Part shown: positions 52,378 through 60,516 of the stretch, one piece after another
Position numbering within the stretch: position 1 is the stretch's first letter
How the letters are laid out: each line of letters starts with the position of its first letter
Assembly: GCA_034931985.1 (NCBI GenBank)
Contig: JAYGHB010000101.1
Coordinates: 1 to 64,000 of the forward strand
Origin: Halotia wernerae
Lineage (GTDB): Bacteria; Cyanobacteriota; Cyanobacteriia; Cyanobacteriales; Nostocaceae
Direction of reading: 5' to 3'
Length of the DNA stretch: 64,000 bases
Position numbers and translations under genes: made by a program
Notes under the pieces: model-generated
Seen by the model: the letters and a program-made list of their open reading frames with translations, nothing else
The model's database searches: none
Told to the model about the DNA's origin: nothing

Positions 52378-52896
52378 CTAATATTCAACAAGAGAGATAA
52401 TTGGCACATCTGGTAGATGTTTACGCCCTTGTAAATCCCGTAGCTCGATAATAAACCCAAATCCCACTAGTTTGCAGCCAATCTTTTGTAACAACTTTGC
52501 TGTTGCACTAGCCGTACCACCTGTAGCAATTAAATCGTCTACAATCAAAACTCGGCTACCTGGATGCAAAGCATCCTGATGCACTTCTAAACAATCAGTA
52601 CCGTACTCTAATTCATATTCAATTGCATGAACGGCTGCTGGTAATTTACCCCTTTTGCGTATAGGTATAAAACCAGATCCTAATTTATAAGCCAGAGGAG
52701 AGCCAAAAATAAACCCCCGCGACTCCATACCTACAACGTAATCTGCCTTCAGTTCAGCCTCCATGCATTTTTGGGTGAAAAAGTCAATAGTATAGCGCAG
52801 TCCCACTGGATCGCGCAGTAAAGTAGTAATATCCCGGAATAAAATTCCGGGTTTGGGAAAATCTGGGATGTCACGAATTAGAGATTTTAAATCCAT
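52378..52896 (-). CDS. apt: adenine phosphoribosyltransferase
   Basis: A 172-residue purine-salvage enzyme converting adenine and PRPP to AMP. Start at 52896 (MDLKSLIRDIPDFPKPGILFRDITTLLRD), where the family begins. The open frame continues upstream only through heptamer repeats (NSQCPMPNSQCPIP), which is not real protein. Motifs: VVGMESRGFIFGSPLAYKLGSGFIPIRKRGKLP and the PRPP-binding VLIVDDLIATGGTASATAKLL. Confidence 0.96.
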   Translation of the reverse strand: MDLKSLIRDIPDFPKPGILFRDITTLLRDPVGLRYTIDFFTQKCMEAELKADYVVGMESRGFIFGSPLAYKLGSGFIPIRKRGKLPAAVHAIEYELEYGTDCLEVHQDALHPGSRVLIVDDLIATGGTASATAKLLQKIGCKLVGFGFIIELRDLQGRKHLPDVPIISLVEY

Positions 52897-52913
52897 AAAA
52901 TAGAGGTTAGGGA

Positions 52914-52986
52914 ATGGGGCATTGGGCATTGGGAATTGGGCATTGGGAATTGGGCATTGGGAATTGGGCATTGGGCATTGGGAATT
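52914..52986. repeat. heptanucleotide tandem repeat block (GGGCATT/GGGAATT)
   Basis: About ten alternating copies of GGGCATT and GGGAATT lie just upstream of the apt start. These short tandemly repeated repetitive sequences are typical of Nostocales. They keep the apt reading frame open, so automated gene callers may over-extend it. Confidence 0.85.
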
Positions 52987-53000
52987 GGTTATTATTTTCT

Positions 53001-53138
53001 TCATCTACCCCTGCTTCCTCTGCCTCTTAAGAGTTCCAAATTATGCATACCTGAAAAATCGTACACTATAATGTCATACGCTTGGGTTAAAGCTTCTGTT
53101 GCATCTATCCATTGACGATACTTAGAATCTACACCAAG
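53001..53138 (-). pseudogene. possible 3' gene remnant
   Basis: A minus-strand frame ending TGA at 53001 reads GVDSKYRQWIDATEAL, AYDIIVYDFSGMHNLELL, then repeat-derived RGRGSRG. It has no start and no recognised family, and lies in a spacer otherwise filled with repeats. Confidence 0.3.
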
Positions 53139-53373
53139 CTAAAGAGGGACTTGTATTAACAAACCAAGAGGGGAAACTTATGCTTTAAAAATCTGAATTT
53201 CAGTAGATGCAAACCTTTAAGTAGAACAAGTAAGTAATGTATAGCTATCGCTAGGTAGTTTAGGATATAAACTGATCATAAAACCCGGATACCAAAAGAC
53301 TTTTAAGCCTGTCCCCTGTCCCCTGTCCCCTGCTATACCTAGTCTGTTAGAACCGCACAAGGTATTTTATAGA
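53139..53373. repeat. spacer with dispersed repeat and GTCCCCT heptamers
   Basis: 53254-53313 (TTTAGGATATAAACTGATCA.. ..AAAGACTTTTAAG) matches the repeat at 21113-21170. Three tandem copies of GTCCCCT follow at about 53309-53333. Otherwise nothing is seen upstream of the DUF3038 gene. Confidence 0.6.
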
Positions 53374-54000
53374 ATGAGTGTCTCCGCGAGCATCACGCCG
53401 TTCAACAGTCCAAATCCTCCATCATTGCCCATGATTTTGGACACTTTACCAGATCCTGCGATCGCAGGACAGACATGTCCCCCTAGAACCAGGTTACAAA
53501 TTGATTTAATTTTACTGGCGATTGAAGCTTTAGAGCTTGGTAGTTCTGAAGCAATTCTGGCTTTTGCCGAAGAGTTGGAATTGAAAGGAATTATTAAAGA
53601 TCGGGTAAATTTATGGCGGATGCGTAGTTCTAACCCCATGCGGCGAGCGCATATCCGCCGACCTTTAACCATTATGGAAGCAAAAGCTTTGGTGGTAATT
53701 GCTTGCTATATAGCGCGACGCTTAACAGTCGTGATTCGCCAAATGCTCATGCTCTGCCAACAAATGGATGAAAAGCAGATACCGCTAGAACAAAATTTGC
53801 GTCTATCTAATTATCTAGAACGGTTTCGAGTGCATTTTAAGAGCAGGATGAATGTCCGCCGTTCTGGTTTACTAGCATTAAGTTCTGATGAAAAATTAGA
53901 TGAATTAGCTATAAATTTGTTGGGACAACTATTATTTTGTACTGGTACAGCTGGAATGCAGCGTTTCTGGATTAGTCTTTTTGACGGTGAAGTAGAATGA
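53374..54000 (+). CDS. DUF3038 domain protein
   Basis: A 208-residue soluble, helix-rich cyanobacterial protein (PPRTRLQIDLILLAIEALELGSSEAILAFAEELELKGIIKDRVNLWRMRSSNPMRRAHIRRPLTIMEAKALVVIACYIARRLTVVIRQM). The 4-bp overlap with the DUF4335 gene (ATGA) shows a conserved two-gene operon. Function unknown. It ends with QLLFCTGTAGMQRFWISLFDGEV. Confidence 0.85.
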   Translation: MSVSASITPFNSPNPPSLPMILDTLPDPAIAGQTCPPRTRLQIDLILLAIEALELGSSEAILAFAEELELKGIIKDRVNLWRMRSSNPMRRAHIRRPLTIMEAKALVVIACYIARRLTVVIRQMLMLCQQMDEKQIPLEQNLRLSNYLERFRVHFKSRMNVRRSGLLALSSDEKLDELAINLLGQLLFCTGTAGMQRFWISLFDGEVE

Positions 54001-55445
54001 ATATCCAACGTAAGTACAGTTTGCCTAACTGTACGCTGCTTTTAGAAGGTTTAAGCGATGCTGCAAGATCTGCACAGTTTCAGGAATTACGCCCTGAACT
54101 GTCAATATTAGTAAATGCAGAATGCTATCTACCTAGTTATAACAAGCCTCTGGTTGGAGGACGGGAATTTTTTGAAAGCTTGGTCAGGGCAGTTAGCGGC
54201 TATGCCCAAGAGTTTTTGAGTAATGTGCCGAATCCGCAAGCTCACAATGAAGAATCAGAGCTTGTGGAGTTGCAAAAGATTGGCGCCAACCGACATAGGC
54301 TGATTGTGCATTCTGAGGGCAATTCAGAAGGTTTTGAGTCTAATCCCAACTATAATAAACAGCCTATTCAAATAGATTTGAATACGGTACAGTTATTTGA
54401 TCTCGTAGAAGCTGTAGATCAGTTTTTCGCTGATTCCCAAACTTTACCAGAGTTATCGTTAGAATTACAACCAGTCACCAGACGTTATGGTGGCGCTAGT
54501 CAGGCCTTGCTCAAACAGGCAGTACCTGCGAGTATTGGAGTTTCGAGTTTAGCAGTTGCAGCGATCGCTTTTAGTTTGATTCCAGCTCCAGAGATGCGTC
54601 CACCCCAGCCAAAACCAGAGGAACAAACTAGTTCTGCAACACCTAGCACCAATCCTGCTGCACCTCCGACAACAGCATCCACAGATATTGTGACTCCTGC
54701 ACCAACGCCTATAGCTGTCGAGAATCCCATCACAGAGGCAAAACCCGAAGTTAAAGATTTAGAAGCACTTTTAAATACAGTTACTGAAATTACTGATCCA
54801 TCTCAGCTACGGGTCTTGAATCGCCAAGTTTACAACCAAATTAATCCAGCTTGGAATAATCGCTTTGCATTGAAACAGGATTTAATTTATCGTGTGGGTG
54901 TGGCTGCGGATGGTGCGATCGTCGGTTATAAAGCGTTGAATAAAGACGCGAACCAAGGAATAGAACTAACTCCTTTGCCTAACCTACTTTATAATCCTGC
55001 TAAGCGTCCTGCCATTTCTAATGAGCCAATTGCTCAATTTAAAATAGTTTTTACTAACCAAGGTGTGTTAGAAGTTAGTCCTTGGCGGGGATACGCTAGG
55101 ACTCCTGAAGTGATCGGTTCAAAAATCACTGAGCTTAAGACGGTTAAAAGTTTAAACCAAAAGCTTTATAGTTCGCTTCGTCAAAGTTGGGGTGGTACTC
55201 CTACCTTCAAGCAAGATTTGCAGTATCGGGTAGCAGTTAACAAAGATGGTACGATCGCCGACTATGAACCGCTTAACCAAGTTGCCTTTGACTATTTTCG
55301 AGAAACACCCCTACCTAAGATGTTTCAAGCCGTTTATGGCTCAAATCTAGCTGCTCCTAACAATAAAGAGCCTCTGGCTCACTTCCAAGTAACATTCAAG
55401 CCTAGCGGCAAGCTTGAAGTGACTCCTTGGCAGGGATACCAGTAA
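53997..55445 (+). CDS. DUF4335 domain protein
   Basis: A 482-residue protein. The N-terminal DUF4335 part (about residues 1-160) starts NIQRKYSLPNCTLLLEGLSDAA. A hydrophobic segment at about 175-196 (SIGVSSLAVAAIAFSLIP) anchors it to a membrane. A Pro/Thr-rich linker (about 197-250) leads to two related C-terminal repeats (about 255-365 and 375-482), each with PAWNNRFALKQDLIYRVGVAADGAIVGY-type sequence. Partner of the DUF3038 protein. Possibly a periplasmic or lumenal sensor, but this is inference. Confidence 0.86.
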   Translation: MNIQRKYSLPNCTLLLEGLSDAARSAQFQELRPELSILVNAECYLPSYNKPLVGGREFFESLVRAVSGYAQEFLSNVPNPQAHNEESELVELQKIGANRHRLIVHSEGNSEGFESNPNYNKQPIQIDLNTVQLFDLVEAVDQFFADSQTLPELSLELQPVTRRYGGASQALLKQAVPASIGVSSLAVAAIAFSLIPAPEMRPPQPKPEEQTSSATPSTNPAAPPTTASTDIVTPAPTPIAVENPITEAKPEVKDLEALLNTVTEITDPSQLRVLNRQVYNQINPAWNNRFALKQDLIYRVGVAADGAIVGYKALNKDANQGIELTPLPNLLYNPAKRPAISNEPIAQFKIVFTNQGVLEVSPWRGYARTPEVIGSKITELKTVKSLNQKLYSSLRQSWGGTPTFKQDLQYRVAVNKDGTIADYEPLNQVAFDYFRETPLPKMFQAVYGSNLAAPNNKEPLAHFQVTFKPSGKLEVTPWQGYQ

Positions 55446-55561
55446 GAAGCAGGGGAAGCAGGGGGAGAGAATAATAATCAATGCCCCATACTTCGCTCAA
55501 TTAAGAATTGAAAATGAAATCAATCCAATTTTTAATTCCCAAAGGGATGCCCCATGACCCA
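55446..55561. repeat. dispersed repeat (inverted copy)
   Basis: 55485-55558 is the reverse complement of the repeat at 19004-19090 (TTCGCTCAATTAAGAATTG.. ..TTTTTAATTCCCAAAGGG). It lies in the convergent spacer between the DUF4335 and PBP genes. Confidence 0.65.
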
Positions 55562-57832
55562 TTACCTTGTAATTCTCCCCATATAATTGCCCCACAATTG
55601 AGCTGCTTGAGCGCTGCTGCCAGCTGTGGGGGAATTATTGTCATTTCCTAACCAAATACCAGTCACGAGTCGTCGGCTGGGAATAAAGCCAATAAACCAT
55701 AAGTCCACGTTTTTATCAGTCGTCCCAGTTTTACCAGCTTCCCCTAATCCAATAGCAGCACTACGACCAGTACCTCTTGTGATTACTCCACGCATTAAAC
55801 TAGTCATCTCGTCTGCGACATCAGTTGATAAAACTCGTTTGTTCGCATCCGGATTTTGTTGGAAAGAATAAACAACACGGCAGGTTTTTAGATCTTTGCG
55901 ATCGCTACAGTCACTGCTGTCTAAAATCCTATTAATTGCATGGGGAGGATTCCACTCACCACGATTACCAATAGCGCCAAAAGCACCAGTCATTTCTAAA
56001 ACATTAACCACACTCTGACCCAGTACCAAACCAGGAACTGGATCTAGGGTTGACTTGATTCCTAAACGCTTTGCCATCGTTACCACTTTATCTAGTCCTA
56101 TGGCTCTGGCAACCCGTAGAGCGATCGGATTTTCCGAAAGGGCAAGTCCAGTGGCAACATCTAAACTGACATCAGCACCAGCACGGCAAGGTTTGTAGGT
56201 AAAGCCTTGCCAAGTTAAAGGAGCGCAAGAATAACTTTTGGATGGAGAAATGCCTTGCTCAATAGCAGCGGTGTAAGCAAAGATTTTGAAGGTAGAACCT
56301 GGTTGTCTTTGAGCTTGGACAGCACGATTAAACTGGCTTTTTCTATAATCAGTTCCGCCTACCATGGCCAGAATACTACCAGTTTTAGAATCTAGAGTCA
56401 CGATCGCTCCTTGAGAAAACCTAAAAGTTGAACCAGCATTGCTTACTGAATTACGCAACGATGTTTCTGCTTGGGCTTGAATGGCTGGATTGAGATCGGT
56501 TTCGATGATATAGTTTCCTTCGTTTGCTGCTCCTTCGCCCAAAATAGATTCCAGTTCTTGGAACACATAATTATAAAAATAAGGAGCGATAATACTTGCC
56601 TGTTGCTCGCAGACTTTGGGGCTAATTTGAACAGTTGAGCGCCTAGCTCGGTTTGCCTGTTCTGGTGTGATTTTACCCATCTCCAGCATCCGCTTAATCA
56701 CACGGTTGCGGTATTCAGCTGCTTCTAGTTTATTTGGGCCATCCCCACAAAAATCGAAAGCATTGGGAGCAGGTAAAATTCCCACTAAAGTCGTAGCTTC
56801 AGAAAGGGTTAATTCTTTAGCTGACTTTCTAAAGTAATACTGGGCAGCATCTTCAAAACCAGAAGTATCTCCGCCCAAAAACACCCGATTTAAGTAAGTC
56901 AGCAAAATTTCATCTTTGCTGTAAAAAGTTTCTAACTTCAGAGCAACTATTGCTTCTCGTAATTTGCGTCCGAGGGAGTCCTGGGTACCAACATAGTCAC
57001 GGAATAAACTACGAGCTACTTGCTGGGTAACAGTGCTGGCTCCTTGCTGCACATCTCCACTACGACTGTTAATCAATACAGCTCGCAAAATCCCCAACGG
57101 ATCAACGCCAACGTGCCAATTGTACCGACTATCCTCTGATGCCACTACAGCGGCAGGTAAATAAGGGCCAAAGTCTTGCAAACGCTTCATGTCTACGTGA
57201 GAAGTAGTCCGAGGCTCACGCAGAGGAGTACTGCCATCACGGGCGTAAACGATTATAGGAGCGCGAGTCGCTGTAGGTAGGGGTCTGACAGAAAACCTCA
57301 TCCATTCAACGCCAATTACCAATGCTAACAGGGCGCTTGCGCCTCCAACGCCATAAGCCGTCAAAGTTGCAGCTTTATGATACCAAGGCGGTGGATCAAC
57401 GTATTGCAGTCGCACTGAAGCTGCGAGTTCTGGTGGCCCTAATGTGAGAATATCGCCATGACGCAGTTCTAAAGAAGTTACCCGTCGTTTACCACGATAA
57501 ATCCCATTAGTGGAGTTTTCATCTTTAATGACGAAAACAGGGGTGCGCTGAGTAGAATCCCGTGACAGTGACAGGTGAATTTGGCTGACAACTGGGTTCC
57601 GAATCACTATATCGCAGGATTTAGAACTGCGACCGAGTATATAGCGATCGCCCAATAACGGATATATTTCTGCCTTATCCGCCCCCGCATCCTGCACCCA
57701 GATTTCCGGTACTTTGGCATTAGGCTTGAGCGCCAGTTTGGAAAAGTCAACTCTAGCTTGAATTGTATGTACTGCTTGAGTCAGTTGACCAAGTAACGTT
57801 TGAGGCTTTTGAGGGGGTTGGGGGGAACTCAT
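55562..57832 (-). CDS. class A penicillin-binding protein with N-terminal FHA domain
   Basis: A 756-residue bifunctional peptidoglycan synthase. An FHA phosphothreonine-binding domain at about residues 55-140 (YILGRSSKSCDIVIRNPVVSQIHLSLSRD, STNGIYRGKR) precedes a transmembrane helix (about 155-180). The glycosyltransferase domain has EDSRYNWHVGVDPLGILRA and GASTVTQQVARSLF. The transpeptidase has the catalytic SxxK in GSTFKIFAY, SEN, and KTGTTDKNVDLWFIG near the end. The FHA domain suggests regulation by a Ser/Thr kinase. A strong family fit, with normal length. Confidence 0.94.
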   Translation of the reverse strand: MSSPQPPQKPQTLLGQLTQAVHTIQARVDFSKLALKPNAKVPEIWVQDAGADKAEIYPLLGDRYILGRSSKSCDIVIRNPVVSQIHLSLSRDSTQRTPVFVIKDENSTNGIYRGKRRVTSLELRHGDILTLGPPELAASVRLQYVDPPPWYHKAATLTAYGVGGASALLALVIGVEWMRFSVRPLPTATRAPIIVYARDGSTPLREPRTTSHVDMKRLQDFGPYLPAAVVASEDSRYNWHVGVDPLGILRAVLINSRSGDVQQGASTVTQQVARSLFRDYVGTQDSLGRKLREAIVALKLETFYSKDEILLTYLNRVFLGGDTSGFEDAAQYYFRKSAKELTLSEATTLVGILPAPNAFDFCGDGPNKLEAAEYRNRVIKRMLEMGKITPEQANRARRSTVQISPKVCEQQASIIAPYFYNYVFQELESILGEGAANEGNYIIETDLNPAIQAQAETSLRNSVSNAGSTFRFSQGAIVTLDSKTGSILAMVGGTDYRKSQFNRAVQAQRQPGSTFKIFAYTAAIEQGISPSKSYSCAPLTWQGFTYKPCRAGADVSLDVATGLALSENPIALRVARAIGLDKVVTMAKRLGIKSTLDPVPGLVLGQSVVNVLEMTGAFGAIGNRGEWNPPHAINRILDSSDCSDRKDLKTCRVVYSFQQNPDANKRVLSTDVADEMTSLMRGVITRGTGRSAAIGLGEAGKTGTTDKNVDLWFIGFIPSRRLVTGIWLGNDNNSPTAGSSAQAAQLWGNYMGRITR

Positions 57833-58275
57833 TGGCTAATCACATCATAATTAATTTAGTGAAGAATCGGGCAAATGACAGTCTCAATACAGGTCTTCCA
57901 TCATTTTACTCATAAGCTCAATCAGAAGTTAGTTGTACGGAATTATTGCCGATTCAATCTTACACCAAGACAATATCTCTTAAGGGTAATTATTGATTTA
58001 TATTGTTATTTTTTTTACATAAATCAATGTTTTGACTCTGACTTTACAATGCTGATTTTAGCTACCATTGTGTTTTGCATAATAAAGATATAACAATTTT
58101 GCTTTTGTATTTTTACAAACTAACAATTAATACACAAATAATTTAGAGCTTACTGTTTTTACATGTTGATACATTTTGCAGCAAAGATAAACATCTACAT
58201 TTAGGAAGATTTTCTATAATCAATTGTCTGGTTTAATGGGCTGGATGTTCCGTTTCCGTTGAGGTTAATTTCAGA
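57833..58275. other. divergent AT-rich spacer
   Basis: 443 bp between the diverging PBP and Pro-rich protein genes. It must hold both promoters, but no clear -35/-10 pair, operator or small gene is recognised. Confidence 0.35.
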
Positions 58276-58833
58276 ATGAAGGGAAAATCTCTGACCCTGA
58301 TTGGTACAGCCCTGACTTTGGCACTCACCGCTAATGCTGCTGTTGCCCAGTCCAGTAAATCTTACTTAGCACAAGCCAGCGACTCATCTACGGGTTCAAC
58401 AACGGAAATTGAATTATCACCAGAAGGATTTAAAATTCTGTGTGAACGTTCCCCGCTAAATTCCCGTTGTCCGGGTGGTACAGCAGTTACACCTAGCGCT
58501 CCTGGCGATACTACAGTACCAGCAACCCAACCTTCTGATAGCAGTACTCCTGACAGCATGACTGCACCAGAAACCCCGGTAGCACCTAATTCTACCACTC
58601 CTGAAAACACAACTACACCAGAAACTCCAGTAGCACCTGATTCTACTAATCCTGGTAACTTAACTCCAGCACCAGGAAGCCCAATACCTGATCCTAGCAA
58701 CCCTAGCAACTTAACTCCAGCACCAGAGACCCCAGTCGCACCTGATTCTGGCAACATGAACGAACCAGGTACTAGCTCTCCTAGTCAAGTTCCAGACTCC
58801 AACTCGCCAATGACTCCTACCCCAGGTAATTGA
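58276..58833 (+). CDS. secreted Pro/Thr/Ser-rich repeat protein
   Basis: A 185-residue exported protein. Signal peptide LTLIGTALTLALTANAAVAQ (residues 6-25). Residues 45-66 hold two Cys (FKILCERSPLNSRCPGG). From about residue 75 the sequence is a degenerate repeat of the type TxPETPVAPxST (several copies), a low-complexity extracellular linker. No enzyme domain. Unknown role, perhaps cell-surface. Confidence 0.7.
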   Translation: MKGKSLTLIGTALTLALTANAAVAQSSKSYLAQASDSSTGSTTEIELSPEGFKILCERSPLNSRCPGGTAVTPSAPGDTTVPATQPSDSSTPDSMTAPETPVAPNSTTPENTTTPETPVAPDSTNPGNLTPAPGSPIPDPSNPSNLTPAPETPVAPDSGNMNEPGTSSPSQVPDSNSPMTPTPGN

Positions 58834-59001
58834 GAGTTAAAACATCATTTTTGATGCGAATATGTCGGCAAGGATAGTCAGTGCATCTGAATATCTAGCT
58901 TGGAAATTGGGCATAGAAAGAAAGATTTTTATCTTTGTATTATTAATGCCCGTTTATTAACGTCTTGTACCAGTTGCATTATCTGGTGTGCAATACAAAT
59001 T

Positions 59002-59052
59002 GCTAAAACCCTTTTTCATTCTTTGCATATAAGAACGAAAAAGGGTTTTAGC
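59002..59052. terminator. strong hairpin (16-bp arms)
   Basis: Arms GCTAAAACCCTTTTTC (59002-59017) and GAAAAAGGGTTTTAGC (59037-59052) are fully complementary around a 19-base loop. It follows the Pro-rich protein gene by about 170 bp and lies just past the stop codon of the remnant at 59059-59238. Confidence 0.6.
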
Positions 59053-59058
59053 ATTAAC

Positions 59059-59238
59059 TTATGTACACAGTTTAAACTTAGCTAATTGATAAGCCAGTTT
59101 TCTCTGTGCTGCAATTATATTTTTGTTAGTCTTAGCGTTATCATCTGCTTCAAAGGCAATAATACAGCCAAACTTAGTAGGCGCTAGCCATTCTAGAGTA
59201 TCGACAAGGACTTGTGCGAACGGTGAGTGCTTAAGTTG
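59059..59238 (-). pseudogene. 3' remnant of an unknown gene
   Basis: A minus-strand frame reads FQLKHSPFAQVLVDTLEWL, APTKFGCIIAFEADDNAKTN and KNIIAAQRKLAYQLAKFKLCT, ending TAA at 59059-59061. It is protein-like for about 60 codons but has an in-frame stop before it and no start codon. I recognise no family. Confidence 0.42.
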
Positions 59239-59294
59239 AAATTACTCTAGGAACGGGCCGAGAAGAAGTCTTCCACGGAAATAATTCGCATGTA

Positions 59295-59390
59295 ATACCA
59301 TTTCACGAAATTATTGATACAAATTACTTTTCTTACTCCCCCTGCCTCCCCTGCTTGCTTAAATGTATCAACTTTAAAGTGAAACGGTAT
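59295..59390 (+). mobile_element. MITE copy A, 96 bp
   Basis: Ends ATACCATTTCAC (59295-59306) and GTGAAACGGTAT (59379-59390) are inverted repeats with one mismatch. The body includes CTTACTCCCCCTGCCTCCCC. A second copy lies inverted at 60356-60469. It provides the 3' end and stop codon of the gene beside it. Confidence 0.75.
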
Positions 59391-60316
59391 AACCCCTGGT
59401 CGAGCTTGAGTAAGGAATCTTTGCCAGGATTGCGGTCAAAGATGTCGCTGTAGTTGCCTACAGATATAAGAACGCGGCGCTGCCACTCTTTATCAAGACC
59501 TAGTTCTGGTGCCGAGATTGGCATTGCCCCGACTTTGCCCGCATACCACCGGGTCTTTGGTCTCTCTGCGTTGATCAACGTATCCACTGTCCATGCGACG
59601 ATCGCAGACCATTGCGTGTCCTCGGTTCCAGTCGCGGCTATCACTGGAAAGGTTATCAGAGACTCCGGGAGGATGCGGCTCAATAATTGGTTTACCCCAG
59701 GGTCGAGGCGGATGTTTGCGAGGGTCGTGATCTCGCCGGCAATGGCATGACAATTTTGCACATTGTATGTATCGATCATCTCTCCGTCCTCAGAAAACGC
59801 CCGACGGAACCAGTTTTTATGAAGTACACCGAAGTAAGTATTGAGGCTTTGCTCGACCGAACTGCCAATCATAAAGCAGATACTATCCCCTGCCAAGTCA
59901 GTGAGATGGTGTGCAGCTGAGGTGGATGCCACCATCACCGCATCGGATTCTAAGAAGACGGTAGAACCGAGTACTAACTTGTCGGTCAACTTCTGTGCGT
60001 CAATCTCTGATCGCGTGAGAAAGTAGATATCATCCTGCTGGTTACGCACAGCGTCGAAGTCCTTGTGTGTCTCGTACTCATGATATTCAATACGGTCAGA
60101 AGATCCGAGAACGGCAACAGCGATCGCCCGACAGATATCGACATTAAGACCACTCCAGACACCTGGCTTGACTTCAGTTGCCAGACCCGACCGCTCGACG
60201 CTGCCGCAACGAACCACATTGCGCGCCTTCACACGTTCGATCACAGAACCAGCCTCAGCGGTGGAAATCGAGCAACAGATACCGAACAGGGTCAGTAATA
60301 CCAACAAAAAGCGCAT
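59333..60316 (-). CDS. amino-acid-type ABC transporter substrate-binding protein with MITE-derived C-terminus
   Basis: A 327-residue exported protein. Signal peptide RFLLVLLTLFGICCSISTAEA. The mature N-terminus VIERVKARNVVRCGSVERSGLATEVKPGVWSGLNVDICRAIAVAVLG resembles the AapJ/BztA group of general amino-acid binding proteins. Later motifs: FLTRSEIDAQKL, ICFMIGSSVEQSLNTYF. From residue 310 on, the tail (YRFTLKLIHLSKQGRQGE) is encoded by MITE copy A, so the normal C-terminus has been cut off. The gene is more GC-rich than its neighbours and is bracketed by inverted MITE copies. It may be non-functional. Confidence 0.8.
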   Translation of the reverse strand: MRFLLVLLTLFGICCSISTAEAGSVIERVKARNVVRCGSVERSGLATEVKPGVWSGLNVDICRAIAVAVLGSSDRIEYHEYETHKDFDAVRNQQDDIYFLTRSEIDAQKLTDKLVLGSTVFLESDAVMVASTSAAHHLTDLAGDSICFMIGSSVEQSLNTYFGVLHKNWFRRAFSEDGEMIDTYNVQNCHAIAGEITTLANIRLDPGVNQLLSRILPESLITFPVIAATGTEDTQWSAIVAWTVDTLINAERPKTRWYAGKVGAMPISAPELGLDKEWQRRVLISVGNYSDIFDRNPGKDSLLKLDQGLYRFTLKLIHLSKQGRQGE

Positions 60317-60355
60317 AAATTCTCCTCAGAGGATGTCGAAAGGCACCTTGGACTA

Positions 60356-60469
60356 ATACCGTTTCACTTTAAAGTTGATACATTTGGGCAAGCAGGGAGA
60401 GCAGGGGTAGCAGGGGAGGCAGGGGGAGTAAGAAAAGTAATTTGTATCAATAATTTCGTGAAATGGTAT
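60356..60469 (-). mobile_element. MITE copy B, 114 bp, inverted relative to copy A
   Basis: Ends ATACCGTTTCAC (60356-60367) and GTGAAATGGTAT (60458-60469). It is the reverse complement of copy A with an added CAGGGAGAGCAGGGGTAG-like stretch in the middle. It lies 39 bp upstream of the start codon of the binding-protein gene. Confidence 0.75.
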
Positions 60470-60516
60470 AACGCCCGGACTGAGCAACGGATGGGCGCAC
60501 CCATCCGTCTATGTCT

